Below, in pieces: positions 11,801 to 19,994 of a stretch of DNA of 64,000 bases. A model generated the notes under the pieces. That model did not search any database and was not told the origin of the DNA. It worked only from the letters and a program-made list of their open reading frames with translations. Location: positions 3,162,001 through 3,226,000 of the forward strand of contig QYRS01000006.1 in the NCBI GenBank assembly GCA_006503535.1, given 5' to 3'. A program made the position numbers and the translations under genes. The stretch comes from Arthrinium phaeospermum (taxonomy: Eukaryota > Ascomycota > Sordariomycetes > Amphisphaeriales > Apiosporaceae). Position 1 is the first letter of the stretch, and each line of letters begins with the position of its first letter.

Positions 11801-12093
11801 AACAGCCTGCAAAGCAGACGCTGCCCAACTTCCGCCCCTTGACAGGACTTTCCAACCCAGCGACACGAGGAAAGAAGGCTGCGAGGCCAACGGATGCGGC
11901 TGGACAAGTACCCGAGAGCCTCTTGCCTTCAGAGCAACGGCCCATGCAACCTAGACCGCCCATTCCCACGGTCAAGCCCATCACCGAAACTGCCAGAGAA
12001 CGATCATCTGCGCTGCCAGGCTTTTCGACCGCTAATGGGGGTCCGTGGAGCCGAGAGGCTTATGATCTCTTCGCCTTTACTAAGCCTCGTTGA
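8872..12093 (+). CDS. DUF2439 (ZGRF1-like N-terminal domain) protein, Dbl2/Mte1-like, 1073 aa
   Basis: A single open exon of 1073 codons. Residues about 25-105 match the DUF2439/ZGRF1-like N-terminal domain (VLEYICLFTHDLKRKQKRWQ, then KYHTFNKRIMVYD and GDSHWRED). In S. pombe Dbl2 and S. cerevisiae Mte1 this domain occurs in nuclear proteins that act at DNA double-strand breaks and recombination intermediates with Fbh1/Mph1-type helicases. No helicase domain is present here, so this is the accessory-protein form, not ZGRF1 itself. Residues about 110-740 are disordered and rich in Ser, Pro and Lys/Arg. Residues about 744-964 are a charged hexapeptide repeat around KQREEA/RQREEA, predicted to be a single alpha helix or coiled coil. 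The C-terminus ends in a PWSREAYDLF segment that looks conserved. The start at 8872 is the first ATG of the open frame and places the domain close to the N-terminus. Domain identity is confident; orthology to Dbl2/Mte1 is inferred. Confidence 0.9.
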   Translation: MAAVTQLAPSSAASNSGRGPRSVAPVLEYICLFTHDLKRKQKRWQDGRLKYHTFNKRIMVYDERGNFIGDSHWREDYDFGEGEELQLERGSVMVEVAECVGSTEQDLTELVDKRVQEKAERQSAAAARHAGSRAPSQSGPLHSSPAHAQQGHRPLQNMLGTPSGHYGRAVVPSESPYELKQREQAEAKQDGSRPAKRRREDTTPTSSTQGYARNLFGAPLNLSARPMSSAPVRHNPRKVLQTRRDESPPMSSDPKEATAEDEGPKKPERASASRHMGATPSMERNPPEPSIAPLMAKLKKQQMAEPRSTSSLNASKGKSREDPIAIDSVDRRRAVQGAAHPDFEPKIDKRMAVPSRADRSTLSSNRTKTNSADCESNCEILPPEEPRKSTNRGASSRSLADDRLAEMLARVSKKSPSLEKAPGQSITEMSNAKERDGVDESTKHYIELVIEPRKKRGLTMLADQGPRKKTRKTAAPENSTPTLGRSSSALASENLDSDTQAANRTSRSAGVRETARAKDDRAPSIPPTKATRKTNAVATAGETRVTPPTNKLPETSTFPDTGSSKPPHHAVEDNFQDLSDEDADERLYGNDQSRVKNAPYSDDTARNTRFTSPSSSDDAFMVEPVTHRNSRPDRKKSSDSSGRPHPTLAKLSRTSIRSREIIDFPSDDEFDSLSDFIANTNARHALEQRNANIAASTSDEPVSPEDESATSASGVVEGSAIQASKLQRTTNAAQKRQEQLDKTNKRRAEQEAAAAEAREKEEAEQREKARQREEAKQREEAERKEAKLREEAKQREEAKQREEARQREEAKQREETRQREEAERKEAKLREEARQREEARQREEARKLEEARQLEEAKQREEARKREEARKREETRRLEEARQREEAEREEARQRQARQDEEARKREEAKQRADAKRREEAQRRKEAKQRREAQQRQEAERRQQEEKEKEKQQQEEAERKCREEEESRLLERSANPKQPAKQTLPNFRPLTGLSNPATRGKKAARPTDAAGQVPESLLPSEQRPMQPRPPIPTVKPITETARERSSALPGFSTANGGPWSREAYDLFAFTKPR
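11101..11763 (+). repeat. Degenerate 18-bp coding repeat (hexapeptide K/R-Q-R-E-E-A)
   Basis: Imperfect 18-bp units encode Q-R-E-E-A-K/R over roughly 220 residues of the DUF2439 protein. Near-identical blocks (for example around 11180-11300 and 11370-11480) point to slippage or unequal exchange. The sequence stays open in other frames and on the minus strand as a by-product of its composition. Confidence 0.85.
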
Positions 12094-13124
12094 TCGAAAT
12101 CAAAATCGTTGGATGTAAATATCTTGTTCGCTACAAATCCGATGATATGCCTATGGTCTATGCTCGTATATTTCTACTCAAGTGCGCAGCACTAGAAGGC
12201 AGCTGGGTCGACGCATTGCACGCAAGAGTGTACCGCCGATCGCCCGGGTGGAGTGCTGCCGCCTGATGCAAGATGCGGACACTCAGCGGATTGGCCTAGC
12301 GACGATGAGGGACTGAGGTCAGCTGGGTAGACTGCAGTGCAACCTTGGGAATGAGGTCAGTTACAACCGTTACCTAATTCCCTAGCTGTCCTTGAAGGCC
12401 AATATTCCAGCAAAGGAAAAAAGGCTCGGCCCGTGACACCTATTCGATTTGCTCACTTGCTTATTGGGGCTCAGCACTGCCTCACTCAGGCTATACACCG
12501 AAATGTCGCGAATAATGTCTTGAAGTAACCACCATATCTCAATCTGCAATGTGCAATACTGCGCCCTCTCAGACTCTAATGCGTTCTGCGGTCACACGAG
12601 CCCAGACAGACGACGGGGATTCACAAAGCAGCAATGGGACATGAACGCAATTAAGGCATTTGCAGATGGTTTGCCTGTTGTTGGGCGAGGAAGTTGGCGG
12701 TGGGGTTGGTTGCAGCTCTTACCTAGCCTTATGGGCAGGCGAACCACCCGAGTTGGAGAGGGCTGTGTAAGCGCTCAGAAAGAAGGCAACCTCCAGATCA
12801 CCTGAATGACGAATGTCTGTCGACCTTTCTGCCTTACGAGAGATGTCAGCCTTGAGCCCATCTTAGCAACTGATGTTTTTTCTTTCCCAGGGCAATCTTC
12901 ATCAGGTTCGTCTTCCTTCAACTCGCCCCCACACACAACCGACTTACTTCCCTTCCTCTCGTTTTCTTAAACACTGACTTTGACGCAGCCTGAGACCTCT
13001 CATCTCGTGACGGTCTGCGAAGTCCCCCTTAGAGACAGTTTGTTCTGCAAGAAGGTTCCCGACTTTTGCCTATAGACTACTTACTTATCATCTGGGAACA
13101 TCTGTGGTCACATTAATTGTGCCA
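12094..13124. other. Intergenic region
   Basis: 3' region of the DUF2439 gene and promoter/leader of the next plus-strand gene. The 12890-13000 part is pyrimidine-rich, as in fungal 5' leaders. No coding sequence can be supported. Confidence 0.6.
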
Positions 13125-14394
13125 ATGGAGTTGCACCTTAACGAAGATTCACAGGGAATTGCCAGGGGGTACTCTACAGGGTCTCGGACCAAATCGCGAC
13201 CGCGGGCCCAAAAGATTGTCGTTGAACCCACGGCGCACCAGCAAACTGTCTATAACAGAATTCGGGATGAGTTAGATCGACAGCAGTGTCATAGTCATTC
13301 CCAATCTCTATTGAAACCACCCAATCCAAAAGCTGTACCAATACCCCGAGCACGTAGCAGCGACAGCCGTGCTCGGGGGAGTGTGTCCCCCAGTCCTGTC
13401 GCTGAAGCGCCGACCCAGACATTCCCTGACCCATCTGAACCCGGCAAGCGGCCTCGGGGTCGCCGGGGCGGCCCGTTGAACGCGGAGACGAGACTAAAGA
13501 CGGCTGTCAAACGTACACTGGGCTTGGTATGCTCCAATTGCAAAACCCGGAAGGTGACGGTATGTATGACTGGACCAGGTAGACCATCGCTTTTCTTCCG
13601 AGCTAGAGTCGCTAATGAAGTCAACGTAGTGCCACTGCTTTGACCTGTCCAAATTAGAAGAGGGATACCAGGCCACTCAAAGGTCGACGTCACTGCTGCA
13701 ACGGCCAGCCCTCGAAGGCAGCCACAGAATCAGGTCGCTATCGCAAAGCACTACGAACGACTACCTATCTTTCTTGGCCCCCGAGGGAGGGGTACCGACA
13801 CCGCATGAGTTGGCAGATTCAGACCTTAGTGACGAGCCGCTCAACTCGTCACAGGCACCGGTTACCCGGCTGGATGTCCACCGGTTTGCGACAGAATTCA
13901 ACGTGGACTCGGTACGGACTGGTCTCGGCACCCTTTCTACCTCCAATACGGGCTCCTACAATCCAGGGCTCGGGTTATTGACACCAATCGAGACCAACTC
14001 GCAACCCTTCGCCATAGGGAGCCAGGTCCTGCCGTGCTTCTCTGAACAGTGGCGTTGCGAGTTCCCGGCCCAGCCCAACGTAGGCTCATCTTCGGCCGTC
14101 TCGGTGGCATGTCAATGGTCGGGTTCGCTAGAAGAGCTGGAGCAGCACTGGCGGTCCGACCACCACGCATACCGCGATGCCATCATCTCATGCCACTGTA
14201 TGCGATGCGGATCCATCCAGATGGTCGAAAAACCGCCGGTCTGGTGTGAGTCGTCCAGTTGCGTGTCACATCCTGCCCAGTGGAAGAGGTGCATATTTGG
14301 TCATACTCTGGTCGAGTCGACCATTGCCTCGACCCCGGCTTTGACGACAGGCGACTCCGAGTCGGTTTACTCTTTCGATCGCGTCGGTCTGTAA
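13125..14394 (+). CDS. Putative zinc-binding regulatory protein with incomplete Zn2Cys6-like motif, 399 aa
   Basis: Two exons, 13125-13559 and 13630-14394. The 70-nt intron has a GTATGT donor, GCTAAT branch site and TAG acceptor, and keeps phase 0. A basic region (KRPRGRRGGPLN) leads into a Cys cluster: C136 and C139 end exon 1 and C146 and C148 begin exon 2, giving C-x2-C-x6-C-x-C followed by FDLSKLEEGY. This resembles the first half of a fungal Zn2Cys6 domain, but the second C-x2-C-x6-C half is missing. Further downstream, WRCEF, CQWSGSLEELEQHW and RSDHH form a Cys/His set that could be a second zinc site, and more Cys residues follow near the end. DNA binding is plausible but not shown. 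The ATG at 13125 is used because the frame upstream has only a GTG. I know no characterised homologue by name. Confidence 0.75.
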
Positions 14395-16688
14395 CAGCGG
14401 AATCAGGCTGATCGGCATGTCTCACAATTGCCGCCGATTTTTGTGTCGATCTCATATGTCGACCTGCCACGCACTACTCATTCAGGAATTCCACAAAGCT
14501 TGCTTTGCGCGAGCTATCACCCAACTTACCATTTTCTTCTCTTTCGAAACGAAACATTTTACGAAGAAATGAAGCGTTTTTTTTTTTGTATTGCCTTATA
14601 TACCTTATACCCATATTGAAAGTTGAAGAGGTTTTATTCGTCGAGGAACATTTTTGCGGGGTTGTGGCGATGGGCGATTAGGCGACGGTATTATGGTGGT
14701 AGTTAGGTGCAGGGTGAGCCATTGCCGTTAGAGGGCCGGCTTTTGGGCGTGTAGGAAGGACATGGGAGCGCCTCATCCTCGTGTAATTGGTGTATCTCGT
14801 TGCTTATCCCCATCTTCCACACCTCCCTTTGTTCTTCGTCACCGCTTTCTCGGGTCGACTTTCATTGCATGTTTGAATCGAGCTGAGCATTTGGGATTAT
14901 GGATTTCTCGAGATTTCCCGTCGCCAGTTCTTCTCGGGCGTAGAAGACTCTTTAGAATTACTGTTCGTGTTCACCGAAACTGTCCGCTCCCCTGTCGTGG
15001 TTATGCATACTCGTGGTCATAGGCGTGATGCGACATGTGACTCTTGACTGACTATCGGGCAAACACCGTGGATGGAACATTCGGTTTCCTATCAAACTGC
15101 AACTCCGTCATATATTTTCTCATCAGTATACAAAAACAACAAAAGCGTATAAGTCAGACCTTCACGAAGCGCTGCTAACCGACAAAGGCTCAAGAATAGC
15201 AATAGAGAAGCCCCACGTTCCCCAGGATCTTGGTGAGTCGCGCGACATAGCGGGGCCTTGTAAACCATCAATGCTTGTCCGTTTCCTTTTTTTTAGGTTA
15301 GGTTGATTGGGTGGGCGAGAGTGAGATTAGGACGACGGACGCCGGATGACTCAAACCCACCCTCTCATTAACCCAGCCAGCCAGCCAGGTCCCGCTTCCA
15401 TTATTGCATGTGCTGGTTGTAGTATGTTGTTGCTTCCGCTTGGGAGGGGGGACCCTTCGCTAAAACCAAGCCACACGGATTTCGCGCGTCGAATCAACCC
15501 ATTCCGGCCGTTGCACTGCTTATTGTGCCGCGGGCTCCTCGTATCTGACACCTCTCTCGGATCGGTCTGCATGCTGTATAAAATCGTCTCATCTCATTTC
15601 GGACACTGCGGTCGGTTTGGTTTGGCCGAGAAGAAATCCATCTTTATGGAATTAAACACTTGAGTATGCGGATGACGGACGAAGTATTTGCTGTTGTTTC
15701 CTTTTTCTTTCTTGCATATTATAGTTGCAGCAAAACGAAAGACTTGGCATGACCTCTGTTCTTCGTAGTGCAGCAGCAGTCCAGTCCTTGAGGGATGGTC
15801 TGGGGTAATGGCCTCAAATAAGACGATCCGGTCCTCTTCGACAGACCATATAGTGGAAGCTGATTGACAGACGGGTGGGTCATGCTGGTTTATTGAGTCA
15901 TGCCGGATTGACGAATTGAAACACCCTTCTCTCGCCGTGAAGATGCGGTGCAACGCAGGCTCTAGTCGACTTGGAGGGTAAGCCGCCAAGTACTGGTACC
16001 TTCTGCTGTTAGGGGAAGTAGGGCGTTGGCAGTAGAGTTCTTAACAGGCCAAGATTGCCGTGAGTTCTGTGCTCAGCCCTGGACACCCACCTCGAGCGAT
16101 GGAGCCAATCAAGGCGGCCGACGCAAAATACCAGGCCTTTCCTAATCGAGCTCGCCGTGATGCGGTCCCCACGCTGCGCCATGTTTGGTGCGTGAGGCTT
16201 TGGTCAGTCTAGCAATCTTGAAGCTTGTCGCGAAGCTGAAATACTATGACTCCCTCCCGAAACCCATCTCGCGGATTTTCCCTCCTTCTTTCGTGTTCTT
16301 CATTCCATTTGAGATCGTCCCATAGTAGTATTCTGTGAGATTCGAGATTCCCTAATCCCGAGACTTCACTCTACCCACCTACCTAGTCGAGGGTCACCCA
16401 CCAACAACTCTTTGTTAGCCCCAGATTCTGCTGACATCGACAACCCTTGGGCACCTCACTAAGTAACTTGGTTGGCTTGCTGCTTCACTCACTTCAGCAT
16501 CCCCAAGTACCACGAGACCAACTAATCCCCGACCCTGGTTATTACCACGTCTCGAGGACAGCTTCATTCGAACTGGCGAATCTACTTTCCTCGTCCGCCG
16601 TTCAGTCCGATCCAATCGGATTCCCCCCTACCATACCCACACAATTCCGTCCGTCCAAGTCACCCGGGTCCGTCCCCCTACCTTTCCA
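14395..16688. other. Intergenic region with long putative 5' leader
   Basis: No supportable coding sequence. The 14395-15300 part is AT-richer with homopolymer runs. The final 400 bases before 16689 are pyrimidine-rich (with CTACCCACCTACCTAG near 16371-16386) and probably belong to the promoter and leader of the following gene. Confidence 0.55.
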
Positions 16689-19010
16689 ATGGCTGACATG
16701 TCGCGAAACTCCTCCATCACCTCTCTGGTGGGCTTCTCTGTCTACCAGCCGGCCCTGGGCGCGCAGTTGCAGTTCGTTCCCGAGATGGGCTCCAAGGAGT
16801 TGGACGACATGATCAACGCTTACGTCCCTGGCCCTGCCTCCATCCTGGACAAGCGCACTGCCGTGTCTCTGGAGTTCTTCGACTACACCATCCACACCGG
16901 CGAACTCTTCAAGTTCTTCTACGTTTACTCCCCCATCTCTACCACTGGTTCCCCTGCCAGCTCCAGCATGCACGACTCCGGCTACGGCTCCAACTTCAAC
17001 ACATCCCCCGTCATGTCTGAGAGCCAGTGGACGCAGTCCATGCCTTCGGCTCCTGCATCACATACCAAGGCACAAAAGTCGTCCAAGAAGGCCGCCACTT
17101 CGGTGCGCAAGCCCCAGGTCACCGATTTCTCTCAAATGCCTGGCTTCTCCATCATGACCAAGGATGGCCAGGATGTGACGAACTCGGCGTCGCGCGGCTG
17201 CAAGACCAAGGAGCAGCGTGACCACGCGCATCTGATGCGTATCATCAAGGCCTGCGAGTCTTGCCGAAAGAAGAAGACCCGGTGCGACCCTAGCCACAGG
17301 AAGGCTGCCAAGGCGCAGAGCGCCGCGGAGTCCAACGGTCGTGCCTCCAAGGCCAAGAAGGCCACCACTACAAAGTCGGCAAGTGTGGCCTCGATGAAGG
17401 CAGAGTCTGTAATGGCTGCTTCGAGCTTCGACTCCAGCGCATCCGGCTCGTTCACTCTTGACCAGAGCTTTGCAAGTGCATTGGAGCCTGTCACTGACAA
17501 CTGGGACCAATTCATCCAGTACGACGAGGAATACGCAGAGACGGTTCCTCAGGACTACGACTTCTTCTACGACCCGGCCGGATACTTCTCCCCATCCACC
17601 TCGAACACGTCGTCGCAAGTTCCGTCGCCTCATAACCCAGTCACGCCACCGACAGCGGCAACGCCTGGCCATGTATTCGTACCAGCTGAGGCGCCCACGT
17701 TCTTACAACCACTTGCACGAGAACGTATTATTGACACGACGAATACCGACGTAACTGATGTCGGCCTAGCACAGACACAACCCCTGGGCAGCCGCGTTGC
17801 ATCGGTTCATCGTGATGTCACGGGCACTGACGCATATGGCACTGATTCAAGCCAGAAACCAATGCTGCCATACCTTGCCGGGGATGCTGCCGATGTTGGC
17901 AACAACTACGTCGACTTCAATCTTTACTCGCCGGCCTCTTCCTTCTTGGATGAAGATCCGGGCTTGGTACAGGACATTGCAGCATCCACTCGAGATAGGC
18001 ACCATCACTCGGACCTGCGCTCATCTTCTGGCCACAGGCTAGATCAGAATAGGAGGACAGGCACGCTTGCAGATCAACTGCTTGCCACTGACCTCATAGC
18101 GCATGTGGGAGACGGCACACTGACTGATCATGGAGACAACATGATTGTCAACAATGCTACTACCACCAGCTCACGCCAAACCCGAACCACTGCAACTCAT
18201 GGCGGTATCGCTATGAACAGCTCAGGTTCAGCCGGCACAGCAGGCACACTAGTAGCCCATGGTCACAACAGGCTTGCCAGCAATGTTGCTACTACCAACA
18301 TGGCTGTTATTGCCAGCAGTGCTGCTGTGGTCAACAATGTTATTATTGCAACTAATGCTGCTATTGCCAGCAATGCCGCCTCTGCCAACAGTACTGCTAC
18401 TGTAAGCAATGCTGCTACTACCAGCTCTCGCACCGTCTCGAGCCACAATGGTGGCAATGAGAATAGTGTAGAGATGCTACGCCGTACCGGCTCACTTCAA
18501 GACCAGAAGTCGTCTAGTCCGGCCCACTACGATCTGATCGCCCAGAAACCCGGCACAGCGTCCACCCAGGATAGCCAAGCCAATTCTGGTACTGATTTGG
18601 ATCAGTCACAAGCAGGCCTCCAGGCCAGTCAGCATAGCCAGGGCAGCTCTTGTCCCGTTTCGAGCCAGTCGATGGCTGCTCTTGCCATATGCGCCGCTAT
18701 CTTTGTGGTATCTGCCATACTGTCCAGCTACGCAAGAAGATCACTGCTATGGCTCGACCATGGTGCCCAACAAGACCAGAGCAACAACACACTCGCAGTC
18801 TTGACCCTTGCCGCGATTGTTCTCTCAAGCCTGCAAGTCAGCTCTGAAAGAGCGCCTGGCAGCAAACGGGACACGCAAGCACAGGGCAGCTCAAGATGGG
18901 AGACAGGACTTAGCCGATTGGTACCAGGAGCCCTGAGTACTTGGAGCAGAATGAGCTCATCTCTGTCTTCATCCATCTCGGGGAACCTGCAGCGGGGCAT
19001 ACTTGTCTAG
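16689..19010 (+). CDS. Half-type Zn2Cys6 protein with C-terminal hydrophobic segments, 773 aa
   Basis: A single open exon of 773 codons. Residues 1-80 form a conserved-looking N-terminal block (SLVGFSVYQPALGAQLQF, then KELDDMINAYVPGPASI and VSLEFFDYTIHTGELFKFF). A basic motif follows with C189, C192 and C199 (KACESCRKKKTRCDPSH). It has the first three cysteines of a fungal Zn2Cys6 domain, but the second cysteine half is absent; His203 could be a fourth ligand. The middle is Ser/Thr/Ala-rich and ends in an Asn/Ala/Thr low-complexity tract (residues about 530-590). Two hydrophobic stretches sit at residues 662-682 (MAALAICAAIFVVSAILSSY) and about 700-718 (TLAVLTLAAIVLSSL), with a basic pair (RR) after the first. 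It may be a regulator anchored in a membrane, but membrane insertion is inference. No named homologue is recognised. A translation stop or intron earlier in the real transcript could remove the hydrophobic tail. Confidence 0.8.
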   Translation: MADMSRNSSITSLVGFSVYQPALGAQLQFVPEMGSKELDDMINAYVPGPASILDKRTAVSLEFFDYTIHTGELFKFFYVYSPISTTGSPASSSMHDSGYGSNFNTSPVMSESQWTQSMPSAPASHTKAQKSSKKAATSVRKPQVTDFSQMPGFSIMTKDGQDVTNSASRGCKTKEQRDHAHLMRIIKACESCRKKKTRCDPSHRKAAKAQSAAESNGRASKAKKATTTKSASVASMKAESVMAASSFDSSASGSFTLDQSFASALEPVTDNWDQFIQYDEEYAETVPQDYDFFYDPAGYFSPSTSNTSSQVPSPHNPVTPPTAATPGHVFVPAEAPTFLQPLARERIIDTTNTDVTDVGLAQTQPLGSRVASVHRDVTGTDAYGTDSSQKPMLPYLAGDAADVGNNYVDFNLYSPASSFLDEDPGLVQDIAASTRDRHHHSDLRSSSGHRLDQNRRTGTLADQLLATDLIAHVGDGTLTDHGDNMIVNNATTTSSRQTRTTATHGGIAMNSSGSAGTAGTLVAHGHNRLASNVATTNMAVIASSAAVVNNVIIATNAAIASNAASANSTATVSNAATTSSRTVSSHNGGNENSVEMLRRTGSLQDQKSSSPAHYDLIAQKPGTASTQDSQANSGTDLDQSQAGLQASQHSQGSSCPVSSQSMAALAICAAIFVVSAILSSYARRSLLWLDHGAQQDQSNNTLAVLTLAAIVLSSLQVSSERAPGSKRDTQAQGSSRWETGLSRLVPGALSTWSRMSSSLSSSISGNLQRGILV

Positions 19011-19994
19011 GTCCTGGCCTTCCCACTGACAGTCACAGCGAGCGTTGAATTCTTTGCATTTCGAGCGGGCACTACGATGTATCATATTATGGAGTTTTCC
19101 CATTAGGGGTTTTTGCTCATCCACCTGGCTTGTAGTGTGCCACAGACAGAATCTGCCTGGCACACACACATACATGCAGCAGGTCCAGATAGAATCTGAC
19201 GATGATAGAGAGATTAAGCTTCAATCAAGTCACGTAATCCAATACGTTTCCCAATCCATTATCTAATGCCATGAACGCAAATGCTTGTTTAGACGGGACG
19301 TGGTAGTTCAAGTCAGCACCTTAGGTAACATAACGGGCATGTGGGGGCCCTGGGGGGTGCCCATGCGCTACCCGCCTGTACCTGTACCCGTACCGGTGCT
19401 GTATTCCAGCGTGATTTGCGGGGCTGCCCTAAGGTTATCCTAGAAAATAAAATGGTGCCGCCTTCTAGATTGGGTTGAGCTCGACTTGCTACTGGCAGAA
19501 ATTTCTCAGACTATTATTACATGGAAGTATAGGCCTGGCCATTCTAGAGATATAGTGAGCTCCTATCCCGTCTTTTGTCGTATCGCTGTCGCTGTCTATC
19601 GTGTTTATATTTTATGAGAGTGGCACCCGATGCCTTTGAGTATTACTTACTGCATGACTGTTTGCTAACCGGATACAGTGTTTCTACTTACCTTACTTGA
19701 CACTTGTGTACTTTTACTTGCCCGGCGGGTGAAGGTGTAATAGAGAAACCACGGCCTATAGTGAAGAAGCCAAGGGATGCAGCCTAGACTGGACGGGACA
19801 GATTAGACCCAATTGGTTTCAGTAGACGAGGTTGTCGTTGGGATTGGAGCAGGCCGTGGTATGTTGATGTCGATTAATGTCCATCCCGTATCTGTCTGAC
19901 TGGGTCTGCATCACCGAGGGGTCCTTGGCTGGTTGATTTGAAGGGGAAGGAAGGAGCCATTCATCCATTCAATTGCCCAGCACCGAGGGAAACT
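19011..19994. other. Intergenic region
   Basis: 3' region of the preceding gene and promoter of the Tad2 gene. No coding sequence is supported. A GTACCTGTACCCGTACCG-like run lies near 19378-19396. Confidence 0.55.

Noticed and set aside
15285..15310. TTAGGTTAGG word suggesting telomere-like repeat
   Set aside because: Only two imperfect units; fungal telomere repeat would be TTAGGG in longer arrays.
18249..18457. Minus-strand hydrophobic ORFs inside the 16.7-19.0 kb gene
   Set aside because: Antisense of the Asn/Ala/Thr low-complexity tract; no start context or extension.
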